Part shown: positions 11,505 to 23,425 of the stretch, piece by piece | Layout of the letters: each line of letters opens with the position of its first letter | Numbering within the stretch: position 1 is the first letter of the stretch | Source of the DNA: Physcomitrium patens | Lineage: Eukaryota; Streptophyta; Bryopsida; Funariales; Funariaceae | Reading direction: 5' to 3' | DNA length: 64,000 bases | Assembly (NCBI RefSeq): GCF_000002425.4 | Contig: NC_037269.1 | Span: 6,968,172-7,032,171, forward strand | Notes under the pieces: generated by a model | Databases searched by the model: none | Told to the model about the DNA's origin: nothing | Seen by the model: only the letters and a program-made list of their open reading frames with translations | Translations under genes and position numbers: made by a program

Positions 11505-11905
11505 ATAGTATTTGAAGTAGAGAAAACAATTCATTTTCTTCACTTCATTGAGTGAATCAATAGACTTTGACTTTACTTGGTGTCAAATTTTTACACTACA
11601 CAAGGTCTAAAGTCATTGCCATCATATTAATATTAATGTTAGTTCCTTGTACACCAATTTTTAGAGGGAGAAAAGCAGCGTAGCATATTCAAAACAATTG
11701 TGTAAAAGAGTGAAGGTTCAAAAATTGTAAATTCGCATTTTATTTTTTTGTGAGCTTAGCATGTTTTAAAATGATAATCCCTATAGTCAATAAGAAGATT
11801 TACACTACATATTGATATGGAAAAATAAAAAGTAGAAAATATAAAGATCTAAAAAGCTTTATTAGGAAAAGAAAAAGTTTTCTTAGTACTGTGCATCTAG
11901 GGGTT
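11505..11905 (+). repeat. Dispersed repeat, copy 1
   Basis: About 400 bp aligns in direct orientation with 21578-21975. Shared blocks include AAGATTATAGT, AGACTTTGACTT, ACACCAATTTTTAG, GTAGCATATT and AAAACAATTGTG. Divergence is high and there are indels. No coding or terminal structure was found. Confidence 0.65.
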
Positions 11906-14870
11906 AAATTGATAGTCCTTTAGATTTTGATTTAATCTTGGGGAGGAACAATAGCTAGCAGGTATTTTTGGTAATTCAACCAATTGATTCATACCATAAT
12001 CAACAAATCTCCAAACTTAGAATACAAATTCAATCGCACACGAGTTCCAATATGTAATATTTTATTATAAAAAATAGTTTTTTTTTTTTTTTGGCACAAA
12101 ACAAACAATGACGTTTGATTACAAAACAACCAAGCTAGGTCCGGCAAGGTCGGCCACCAAGGCAGAAATACAGGTTTGGAATACATATCCAGGCTTGAGT
12201 CTATCCTAATAATAAAGTCTAATTGTTATAATGGCTCAGCTTTATTGAACTACTTCTAGTTATAACACCATATTCATTATATTGGAAGATTTCCAGGACT
12301 TTGAAAGGTATGAATGATTTTCCTAGTAGTAAACTTTTGTGCACATTCAGGTTGACTCAAGCTGAATATGTACCCATGTTGTAGATATTGGATAAATTGC
12401 ATTATGCAAATCTACTTAATATTTGCATGTTTAGTCAACTCAAGCTTCAAATATTATTTTGGGAGGTTCCAAACCTCCCAAAATAATGAATACGATGTTT
12501 TATCTTTTAATTCTTTGTTTAAATCTTCTCAGCTTCATCACAATCTCTATATCTTCGCAGCTTCCATTTAAGCTTTATTTGCTTCTAGCATCTTTTCTAT
12601 TTGTTAATCATATAGCCACCAAGACTCTATTACATATTGACTGATAACCAGTTTACTCCATCCAGATAATGAAATCATATATAACCAGGCCAATAGCCAT
12701 ACTGATTACTCTTTTTGGCTACCACGACTGTTTTACTTCTCTTTTATGCTAATATCTTGCATAATCAGATCCAAGGATGATTTTTATCAAACTAAAGACC
12801 ACTAAATCCTAACATAATGGCTCTCCATTAGTCTGTCTTAATTTCTCTCGACAACACCACTCCAAACTTATAAGCTTTGAATTAGCATCTAATAAATACT
12901 TTCCACTTCCATTATATCAAATGACTCAGCGTGCGGTCATAGTGATCTCCCACATTCTTCGGGTTTTGACCTTCCATTTCTAAAAGTAACTATTGATATC
13001 CACCAGTAGATATCTTTTTCCTTTGGATCTAGTCTATTTCTAATCCTTCTTAGTAAAAGGCCAAGGGGGTATACCCGGTGATATAAACTGGGATACTCTC
13101 CCATTATCCATGGCTTTCCGCCCGGTTCTTGAGGGCCTCGCCACCTTGCCAACTGTGGACTTGCAATATTAACTGGGACTTCACTAGGAGACAGTGGGTG
13201 GATTTTCTGAGGAAAAGCATAGGGACTTTACTTGAAGTTAAGTTACAATTTTTTTTTAAATTACTTTATTTTATTTAGTGAATTTTGAATTTGGTATAAA
13301 TTATGTATCATTGCCTTGACCTATTGGAGACAATGGGAATTTGCTAGTAGGTAATAATTTCCATAGTATGAACTCCATAGAGCTCTTTCAACCGTCCTAT
13401 AGGATCTATTCTCACTATTGGCTCTATCAATAGCTGACATCATTAATTCCACCTAATTTGTGTTAATTTCCTTACTATTCACTCTCCAATAGATCCCATG
13501 CGCTAAATTGACTTGTTAACATGATACAATCAACTCCCTTTATAAGAACGTTTAATATAAGAGGAAGCTTTGAATGTCCGTAGGTACAAACTTAAACTAC
13601 ATTACCGGTACCACAGTTACCATTTCTGCAAGTACTCGCTGTGATAGCCAGAAGAGCATTTACCTTGAATGAAAAGCGCATAATTTAGCTGCACAATTAA
13701 GTGTACCATAAGGCTCTTGTGTTGCACTCATACCCAATGGAAATTGCTTGTAATTGTAGTCCATGACTTGAAAGAAGGAGCACACAACCTCTTATGGAAT
13801 GGAGCTTGTTGTTGCATGTTGAGGTAAGAAAAATTAGTGAAGGATAACTAGCATGGCCAGAAATTTGGAACAAAAAGATTAAAAAAATTCCAGTACTAAA
13901 TCTCAGCAAACACACAAGTACTATGCAGCTTTGAGAAAGAAAGAAAGTTAAAAAAAAAGTGAAAATGTCCTAAATAATAGTAATTAGCCACTTATTCAAA
14001 TCAATAGCCCCTTGTGGATGATGTCGAAGATTTGCATCCAAATTAGGAGAAAGGATGTTGGTTGCCCAATGTGCAGTTTTGGACGGGGGATTCTAACTTA
14101 TGTCTTCGATGTTGGTGAGCTCGGTGCACTAAAAAGGTTCATTAGTGTAGGATGAGAAGTAACGTACTGTACATCATTTCTTACATATACTGTGCTTCTG
14201 CAAATAGTGGAAAGATAAATCATAATAAATCAAAGTGGCTCATGGGCATTGGTTATATAAATATTAGCTAGATGCGTAGTGGTTGCATGTGAAGTAACTG
14301 AAGGGAAATTCTGGCATACTAAATTATATAGTAAGAGCTTCTCCAGAATTGTAAGGCATACTAGAGTTTTCTTGAAAGTCACCAAAATATAATGGATAGT
14401 CACCCTAAATATTAGGGTCTTATGTTAGTAACTGGGACTACATGCACATAGTGACTTGGCTTGAGAAAGGTGTGGGGAAACTATTGGTCAATCCTTTGAG
14501 AACTTAGGGTACTATGTGGAAGCTTTAGCTTGTATGGGATAAGGCCCAAGAGCTATGATTGCCAAGCAATTCATGGTGCAAAAAGAGGGGGTATAAAGTC
14601 TTTCATGCTTTCTTTCTTTTTATATTTAAATCTTGTCCTGTCTGGCATCATTTCCATATTGCCTTGCCTCTTTGGTCCATATTTTCAGGAAAACTTCACT
14701 ATGTGCTAGGAGTGGTGTAGTGCAATGAATAGTAAATAGTATACTCGCTGGGAAGATACTAACATAAGTTGAATTTTGTTCAATGCATAAATTTATTCAC
14801 TACACTATTATGTCATACATGAGAAATAATGCATACGTGTGAAATGTAGTGCATATGCATGAATGAACCT
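11906..14870. other. Gene-poor DNA
   Basis: Mostly AT-rich and non-coding. It includes a T-run followed by GGCACAAAACAAAC (12079-12105), a perfect hairpin (12453-12487) and a GC-richer island (12920-13200). The minus-strand 71-codon frame at 12937-13152 (MARWRGPQEPGGKPW) falls in the island but matches nothing I recognise. Confidence 0.4.
12453..12487. repeat. Perfect 16-bp inverted repeat with 3-nt loop
   Basis: Arms ATTATTTTGGGAGGTT and AACCTCCCAAAATAAT are exact reverse complements around CCA. It is too short for a plant miRNA precursor. As RNA or single-stranded DNA it would form a stable hairpin. Confidence 0.8.
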
Positions 14871-14881
14871 TTGTGGTAGAA

Positions 14882-15101
14882 AGAGGAATGCTATCTTGTG
14901 AGCGATAAATGGTGAGCAATAAGCATTGACCAATCAAATTTAGAATTTAGGGTGTAGATTTCAGGGTTTAGAGTTTAAATTTTAGGATTTATGATTTAGT
15001 GATAGGCAACATTTTTCTATTTTTGAAAAAAAATGATAAAAGTCATTCTTTTTGCCAAAAGAAATTTCAATCACCGTTCGCCGCTCACAAGATAGCGCCG
15101 C
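14882..15101. mobile_element. Mutator-like MITE with 11-bp target duplication
   Basis: GCTATCTTGTGAGCG at 14890-14904 is repeated inverted at 15082-15096, and similarity extends inward (AAT/CGGTGA). Identical 11-mers TTGTGGTAGAA flank the unit at 14871-14881 and 15102-15112. The 220-bp size, absence of a coding frame and 9-11-bp duplication fit a non-autonomous Mutator-like element. The interior carries degenerate TTTAGGG-like words around 14945-15000. Confidence 0.7.
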
Positions 15102-15112
15102 TTGTGGTAGAA

Positions 15113-17990
15113 GCTAATTACATTAAGAAGAAATTTACTTTCATCAGATTGATCTTTAAAACACTCTAAAGGTTGTTTGTGGCCATGTATTTTTCTTGTA
15201 TTTAAACATGAAAGGTGCAAACTATGAAATAACATTCAAATGAAAGAGATTGATTTTCAAATTATCAATTCAATGGTGCATGTATTCCATGTTTTGATAT
15301 AAACATCATATTATAGGTGTCAAATACAATAATTATATACTACAACCTAAAGAATGTTTAAAGGTTACACGTAGGCTTTGTCATTTCAACATGGGTATTA
15401 TATGAAGATTATACGTGCTTTCTTTACATCATTTAGATCAATTTCATTCAAGTATGTTATTATGACAATAAAATTATGTCAAATTTATCTTTGTTGATTT
15501 AAAACCACTTTGTTATTATTTGAACTTATCAAGTAAATACTAGAATTACAATAAAAGAATAAGTGCACTTTGAACATTACTTTGATCCATGAAATCATTT
15601 GTGTATTTATTAGAAAACTATGTAAAATTTGTAATAATTGTGAAAAAGCATTCTTCTAAAAAATCATTTTTCAAATCATTTTTTAAACCATTTTAAAAAA
15701 TCTCTTTTATAATAATAAAAATTAAAATAACTTTAAAAACAACTTTAGTATGTGGACGTTATTTTCTTGAACATCAACCTCAAAGTTACAATTCCCTATT
15801 CCATGGAATATACTAAGATGATATCATTTAAAAACAATTTTTTTTAATTTTTGTATTTTCTTTGATATTTTTTGCACAAAATTTCTTTGCTTTGAAATTC
15901 ATAAAAATTAGATATTAAGTCAATTTATTTGGAGGGGTATTTTTTAATATTAATTCTATACAAAGTTAAATATATCTAAACCAGGTCTTATTTTTTGATC
16001 AACAAATATAAGGGAGGTATGTTTTTTTGGTAAATATAGCTTTTTGGTCAAATATTTTAAAATTGACATTAGTGGATTATTTTGTTGAAAACAATTAGAC
16101 TTTATTGTTGAATCTAAGTGGTCATATTGAAGAGTACATCATAAACAACTATGAAGGAATCTACTTTTTAAAAATTGAAATCAAATAAAACTATTCAATG
16201 GAGAAACCAATTTTTTTTTTGAAAAAAAATGAAAATCCAATCATTTATTTTGGAAATAGAATATCCAAAACAAGAGATTCATTAGCAATATCAAGCACAC
16301 GCCAATTTGCAATCTATAAAAGTCAAGGAATGATCAATGTCTAAAATATGTGTTTATTGAATTCATTTGCAATTTCTTAAGGAGCTCTTAGATATATCCT
16401 AGTTACAATATTGTCAACGGCAAATAGGTAGGTAACCAAAAAATAAATTTGCTTTGTCCATATAATCTTTAATTTCATTCGTTTTCAATCATTTATTTAT
16501 TTTTTTATATTTCTTCTTTGTATGGTTATTTATGATGTGATCTTCAATATGACTACTTAGATTAATATTGAATTAAAGATTAAAATTTTTGCAAATGTCG
16601 TAGTGTTGAAGTGTTTTACAAAATTCACATGTATCAAAAGATTTATACATTCCTTGTACTTATAAGCCAATTGTTAAGGTTCAAGAGATGCATATTCAAC
16701 TTTATTTAGAAATGACATCCAAAATCTTTATAAAAATAGATAAAATATTTATTTTTCATGAATTTTGAAATGAAAGATTCCATCGTGATAAAAAATTAAG
16801 AATCAAATATTTTCACCATTCAAATGTCATAATGTCATAAAACCCATAAAATGAGGAGTGATATTTTTTTGATGCTAATACTCAAGAAGATAACTACAAC
16901 ATCCTACAATTACATTTCTAAGTTTCTGAATGTCTAGTTATTAGAAGATGCTTCCTTCAATTATGTAGTTTTTGCAAAAATACACAATTTTTTTTAAAAT
17001 TAAATATCTTAATAATATTACACCGTCAATAGGATCACACATATATTCTAATATGATATCCTTTGTTAGGATAATGTCAACATAATACTTGGTAGGTTCC
17101 TCGAAGTTGTAGTATGAAATAGAAACAATGTCTTCAGCTCAAGGAAGCTTGTAACAAAAACAAATACAACAACAACTCTAGCATATAACCAGTTATGAAT
17201 GAAAATTTAAATTTTATTTTATTTTATTTTTTTGCAAAGAATTAATAACTCATATCTACAACTTAAAGTTTATGACTGCAAGGTGACACCAAGTTCAAGG
17301 TTTCACATCTGATTTTGTTGATATGTAGAGCTTGATAATTACATTGACTCACAATGTTTCATTCACTAATAGAATGGATTCCATTCATTCAATCATGTTC
17401 CAATTGTTCCAATCTCCTTACCCCGTGAAATTGTAATGGTTTTGAACAGTTCTATCTGAACTCTCTAATTAATTTTCCTCCATGGAGCCCATTTACACTA
17501 GAAATAATTATTGTGTATCAATCTCTAGAAAAAAGTTCAACAAATATTTAAATAAGTAAAACATCCAACTACATATCCATTATTTGAAAAGAATAGATGA
17601 AAAAGAAACATATATTTAGATTAAAAAAAAACAAGTCTTATGTAACCCATGAAAAAATAGAGAAATGTCCTGTGTTGCCACTTTATTGTTTATCAAAATA
17701 TGAAAAAAAATAAAAAAATAACCACCCTATCACAAACATAAAAGATTATAGTGCATGTTGAATAAAGAAGATTCACCTCATTACCGACTTTGGGCTCTAG
17801 TATTTCATATTTTATCTAGTGTTGAAAATCTGTTGGAATTCATATATTTCCTTGCCCATTAAGATGATCCACACGCACAAGCTTCAAACATGAATTACTA
17901 ATTAGTTCCTAAGTTGAAGAAACAGGAGAGTCTTGGACATAGCTTCAATCAACCGTTTGAATTCTACACATGTATCTTCAATGCATGTCC
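15113..17990. other. Very AT-rich intergenic DNA
   Basis: No coding frame, RNA gene or recognisable element was seen. Homopolymer A/T runs are frequent. Confidence 0.6.
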
Positions 17991-17999
17991 GAGAAAGAT

Positions 18000-19420
18000 T
18001 ACGTTGTAGGTCAGACTACATGTTTCCAGAAGGAAGACAATGCTTCTATGAAGTACAACTAGTGAAAATACGATAGGCACTTGATCAGTCTTGGGAATGC
18101 ACCAAATTAATCTGCACCAAACCCGCAACTTGCATTTGGTTTATCATGCCCGTGCTTATATCATCACATTCCGTGGCTTCTGTATTACCATCAAGTTTCC
18201 GCAACTTGAAATGTCCATCTTGCCAATCAGGGTTTGAGAATCCACAGAAGTCAACATGCAGCTCCATTGCTACCGATGAGGATGAGAACAGTTTTCAATT
18301 CATGCAGCTCTTTTCACTTGATGTGACGGATTACTGTGAACCAAATCCAACTCGTCTGTACTGGATTGAGTAGCACCATTTTTTTCATTGTGAAAGGTCA
18401 TTTACAATGCCGTTGTTGGATGTTCATATCCGTATGCTCTCAGATTTTTCAAACTTCGTCCGTGTGAAAGTTCAAAAATAAGTTTCTGTATCACTCGGCA
18501 TTTCACCAAGGCTTGGGAAGTTGGCACTTATTATTGGACTGAGTGTAGTGATCCTGTGACTTGGCCAAGGGGCAAGTTAGCAGAAATAAATCACAGTAAA
18601 CGTTGGCAACAAATAAAAATCGTTACTGATAACTTAAAGTAGAAGTCATCCTCAAAGGAGAAATCTAATCAGTAAAATTGCACTTCTCAATTATATCAAA
18701 CTTCGTCACTTGTCACACGGACGATAGGAATCCTGAAGGTCCAACTACAGACTCAGACTCTCACACCATCTCATCTGACGGAGCAGGTAGTCATATACAA
18801 TGCTGGTGGTTGTCTCCTTTGAATTCCACTTATATAAGAAATCCGATGCCAAAGATACTTGAAAGGTTCAAAATTCAAATATCAAATCCCACTAGATTAT
18901 TGTCCAGCTTGAGTATTTAGATCAAATAATCATTCTCGAATTCTCCAAACAGAAAATTCAAATTTGCTTAAACGCATACGCTTTGACTGAAACAAAAACT
19001 CACTCAAGCCACTAAACCTATTCCTTAGATCTAAAATACACCAATAGCATTTCCAACAATCACTAACTGGTGAAAACGAATATAACCGGTATATGACAAC
19101 GATAATGCACCATTAATTGTTACAAATTGGGATATGCAGGAAGGTTGTAAGAGCAGCGCTAATTGCCTTCTTGGTGCTGTTCCTTGTGAGTACCCTAGAA
19201 GTGAGTAGAGATATCTTGCAGGGGCCTACAGGGCGTTAGAAACTAGAATTGGTTGGCAACCTATACAATGGACACTGAACTTAGGTCTCAGCAGTGAAGG
19301 AGATTACAATTTTAAACATTCAAGTGTGGATAGGAAACAATGAACCGTGGAGAGTCGGAACTTACAATTTGTGGCATCGCCTATCCCGCGGCGTGGAATA
19401 CTTCTTAAACCTAAAATAAA
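18000..19420. other. Higher-complexity island, possible gene relic
   Basis: Base composition is more balanced than the surroundings. Both strands are partly open at 18085-18373: plus reads KCPSCQSGFENPQKSTC and ends NPTRLYWIE before a stop, while minus reads MELHVDFCGFSNPDWQDGHF. Neither can be tied to a family. It may be an exon or UTR remnant. Confidence 0.25.
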
Positions 19421-20085
19421 ATTGAAAAAACTTGTGGAAATACGAGTTAATCATGTATACAACTGTTTGTAAGAAAAATAATGACAAGGAAAAAGTTAAT
19501 AAACCAAATGTATTTTGATGATTTTATGAATAACTAATAATGTCATAGAAATTTGTTTTTCTCTATCATCATAAATTTTCCTTTCATTTGATGTTTTTGA
19601 AGAATGGATTTCAAATACTATGTTAATGTAACTTTTCATTCTTATCACCATTACAAAAACTCAAAAAACATGGAGTTTTGTGATTAAATATCTTAGTTGG
19701 AAATAAGAATAAAAATTGGATGCAATTTGCATTCTTATTTTTTTTGCTTGATGTATTAATTATGGTAGGGGCATTTGATTAAATTTGAATGATAATTAGC
19801 ATATACCTTATAATTACTACTAAGTTATCAATAAATGTAAATTGATAAATTTGGTTGTTTTAATTTTTAAGAAACTACAGATGTATTTATTTATTTTAAA
19901 TTCTAAATGATATTGAATTTTATATTTGCACATATAAATACAAATATAATGATTAAATTAGAAAACAAAATTAATTAAAATACTATAAATAGTTTAGTAT
20001 TTATACTATCATTAATTTTTAAGTATTATAGATATTTTATTATACTACTACAATCACAAGCTGGGCCATTATGGGCCGTTTCATC
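19421..20085. other. AT-rich intergenic DNA
   Basis: No gene or structured element was seen before the minisatellite at 20086. Confidence 0.5.
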
Positions 20086-20237
20086 CACAGTGGATGGAAA
20101 ATTGCACAGTGGATGGAAAATCGCATAGTGGATGAAAATTTGCACAGTGGATGAAAAACCGTGCAACAGGTGAAAATTTGCGTGGCGGATAAAAAGCCAC
20201 TTAGCTGATGAAAAATATACTGTGGATAAAATTTCTT
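20086..20237 (+). repeat. 19-bp minisatellite, about 8 degenerate copies
   Basis: Consecutive 19-mers begin CACAGTGGATGGAAAATTG, CACAGTGGATGGAAAATCG, CATAGTGGATGAAAATTTG, CACAGTGGATGAAAAACCG, and decay over the following copies without losing the 19-bp register. The minus-strand ORF across it (20026-20247) is a by-product. Confidence 0.8.
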
Positions 20238-21577
20238 TACTATTCAATGACTGGATATTTTCTAAAGCATGTATCTTTAAAATTTTTTACTCTATTGTAT
20301 TCTATTACATTATTAAAATTCATGCATAGGTCATAAAGATATATTTATATATGTAGATTGTTGTTATCTTCCTTTTTAAAAATTTTGTAATATAATAAAA
20401 CTACATCACAATGGTTGGTCTAATGTGTTGCAATGCAAACGCCAACAACTAGTTACTATTAAAATATTAAGGAACCATAATTCAATTATTACTATTTGTA
20501 ATTTGAATAACTATATCAATGAATATGAGAGTTATTTTTCAAATATGGGGTTTTTATGAGAAGATTTTATTGGTAAAGTTTCAAACAATGTTAATTATAC
20601 ATTATTATTTTAGAAGTTACAAACATAATCTCAAAAACAAAAATCTTGGATTTTTAATATTTTGAATCTTAAAATTAACATTTATATGGTACCTCACTAA
20701 GGTAGGCATTTGCTTTCAAATAAAAACAATGCCAATATGCACAATCGTGATGCTTCAAATTTACAATGCTTCCATCACAAGTAATCTCAATTTAATGTGG
20801 ATTTATACTACAAGTTAAGCCAAGCATATTCTTTTTGAGACATTTACTTTTGTTTTTTAAATTACTAGAGATTGTCATAAATCTAAATAAATACAATAGT
20901 TTTTTCTAAGACTTCAAAAACAATTATGTCAGTGTCAATTTTATATTGCATCATTTTACAAGATTTTATTACATCATTGTAGCAAATAACTACAAATTTT
21001 AGGTCCTGTAGCCATTTCATATATCATCCCTTAAAAGTGTCCTTTCTTCACATTGGTTTTAATCCTTAAACATCAGTAGGGAACCATATATATAGGACCG
21101 TATATTACTCTACATAATATTAAAAATATATTTTAAATTTAGCAATACTTACACCTTTGGATTGAAAATTCTTCAATTAATATCTTTCATTTGGATGTCA
21201 TTTTGAAATATGAACTTTATCATGTTCAAATACGTCATTATACATATAGAAGATGATGGCCATCAATAGCTTTGTCTAATGTTTAAGGGTTGAAAGACAC
21301 TACAGTAGTATACTTATACCGGATACTATCTCACTACATTGGAAATAGCATTCTTTCACATATAAAATTCCATGACATGCTTGGACCAACATTAATCTGG
21401 ACCTCTAAAAGCCCAAGCCATTTTTCCTCAAGAAACACTCCAAATCTGCCACCACCAAAAAGTAGTAAGAAAATCTAAATTTTGAAGTGAATTTTTGGAC
21501 ATTTAATCCTAGGATCCTAAAATAGACATCTATATAAATTCATCATATTTTTTAGGCTACAATTCACTGCAAGGATT
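20238..21577. other. AT-rich intergenic DNA
   Basis: Nothing recognisable was seen apart from short A/T runs. The 62-codon plus frame at 21290-21478 has no motif. Confidence 0.5.
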
Positions 21578-21975
21578 GAAAGATTATAGTGTTTGGAATT
21601 TTAAAAATGGTTCATTTGCTCCCCTATATTGAGTAGTTCAGCAGACTTTGACTTCACTTGGTATCAAATATTTACACTACAAGGTCTAAATTTTTTATAA
21701 TTGTGTTTAGCATGATGTTGATTGCCTACACACCAATTTTTAGGCATAGAAAAGGAGTGTAGCATATTTAAAACAATTGTGCAAGGAGCGGAGGTTGAAA
21801 TTTTTTGATAAATTTCCATTTCACGTTTTATTTTTTTGTGAACTTGATATGATATAGAATGATAATCCAAACGGTTGATGAGAAGGCTTTCATCACAAAT
21901 TGTGGATAAAAAAGTAAAAAGTGGAAAATTTAAAGATCTCTAGGTTTTATGTAGAAAATATTGCTTTCTTCCTAT
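21578..21975 (+). repeat. Dispersed repeat, copy 2
   Basis: This is the partner of 11505-11905, in the same orientation and about 10 kb away. Confidence 0.65.
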
Positions 21976-22197
21976 CCAAAATGTGTGAAAATGTTTGACT
22001 TGGTTGAAAATGTTCTTTTTACACTGAAGACAAGAAGTTTTTTTTGAATCCTAAAAGAAGGTAATATTCTTCGTATCTAAAAAAATCTCAATATCAATAG
22101 ATGCTTTTAGCAAACTATCCAAACTACCCGGACGCCCCATTTTGTCCTTTGAATGCTACTAACTTTTGACTTGTGATTCCACGAGTCAAAAGTATTT

Positions 22198-23416
22198 CTA
22201 CAAAACCTTGTTCTTGCCTTTTTCTATAAACTCCATATTATGTATACTAAAATCATAAATGTCTGTGCACTCCTCATTATCAAGTTCTATTATCTGTGGA
22301 ATCAAGTGAAATGCTAAAGCATCAATAAGTGATGCACCTCTTTCAAAACCAAGAGATAAGGCCCTTCTATGTGCGCTTAGATCAAGATTTTGCTCATAAA
22401 GAATATCAAATGTACTTGAAACATGATAAAATAAAGCCTCACAAAATGCAAGAGAATTTGATTCTATTCCAATGAACTCTATTCTAACATCTTCAATAGC
22501 TTTTTCCATCATCAAAGAGTATATAATGAAATCTTTCAAATTAGTGTCATAATTAACCTCCTTACTATGCTCAAAAGAAGCTCCAAAAGTATGAATGTCA
22601 AATTTCATATAACACTCTAAACTCTTGAATAAAAAATGCTGCAAATTATTATTGTTGCAGTTGTTTATACTTCCAGCAAAGCTCATATCTTAAATAATCC
22701 AAAATCCATCATTAACCAACATATCATTATTAACATTCTTCAATGTTTCTAATAAATCCTTAGCACAAAGAAGTTTTTGCTTCACCATCCAAACCTTAGA
22801 GAGTTTGGGGTCTTCCATACCTTTCATAATACATCCATATGATTAGTAAATATTCTTCCCAATTTATTCATTAAATAAAAGATTAAATCATATTAACACA
22901 AATCAAGAAAATTGGAAACATCTACATTTTTCCAAAATACCTTCATAGAAGAGTTTTCCTCAAGTGCAACTAAAGATTTCAAATAATGTTGTACAAACAT
23001 AAATGATACAAAGAATATAAAGACATGATTAGAATTTCATTTCCAAATATTAAAATTTCAGTTCAAAACATTAACAATTAGCTTTAGATTGATAGTTTAA
23101 ACTATGGCATCAATTCCTATTAAAAAAATAAAATAAGAAAACTCATTAAAGTACAAGTTGCAAGTACCTTTTGCAAATCCAAACATTTGAAATGTTTTGC
23201 ATTCTTTTCATGAAATCCTTCCTTCCCAAAAGTTTGGCAAATGGAACACCACTTCAAATCTACCTCCTTGTTGCAAAGCACTTTAAAATTATCCACAACT
23301 ATAATATGCTTTTTAAACAGAACATGATTCTCTCTCTGATGACAAGAAAATTCAGATGCACATATAGGACAATACAAGTAACCAAACTTTGAGCCAAGCA
23401 AAGACACATAATCACC
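22198..23416 (-). pseudogene. Hypothetical zinc-finger-like gene, broken or poorly resolved
   Basis: An upstream exon at 23416-23168 has a good acceptor (TGGCAG) and donor (AAG|GTACTT), both phase 0, and encodes 83 residues with two Cys pairs (YCPIC, WCSIC) followed by His residues (CSICQTF with FHEKNAKH). A minor open stretch with VALEENSSMK is at about 22969-22941, before a GTATTT donor. A long 3' exon from the ATG near 22808 reads MEDPKLSKVWMVKQKLL, meets an in-frame TAA just before 22686, and continues 162 codons to 22198 with ALSLGFERGASLIDALAF. The middle exon does not join in phase and the TAA breaks the last exon, so a pseudogene is likely. I recognise no family. Confidence 0.4.
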
Positions 23417-23425
23417 CTGCCACAT

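Noticed and set aside
14945..15000. Interstitial telomere array
   Set aside because: TTTAGGG-like words are degenerate and irregular; there is no exact tandem run.
18085..18373. Overlapping ORFs on both strands
   Set aside because: Both look protein-like but conflict with each other and match no family; reported only as a possible relic island.
20026..20247. 73-codon minus-strand ORF
   Set aside because: It is a reading of the 19-bp minisatellite.
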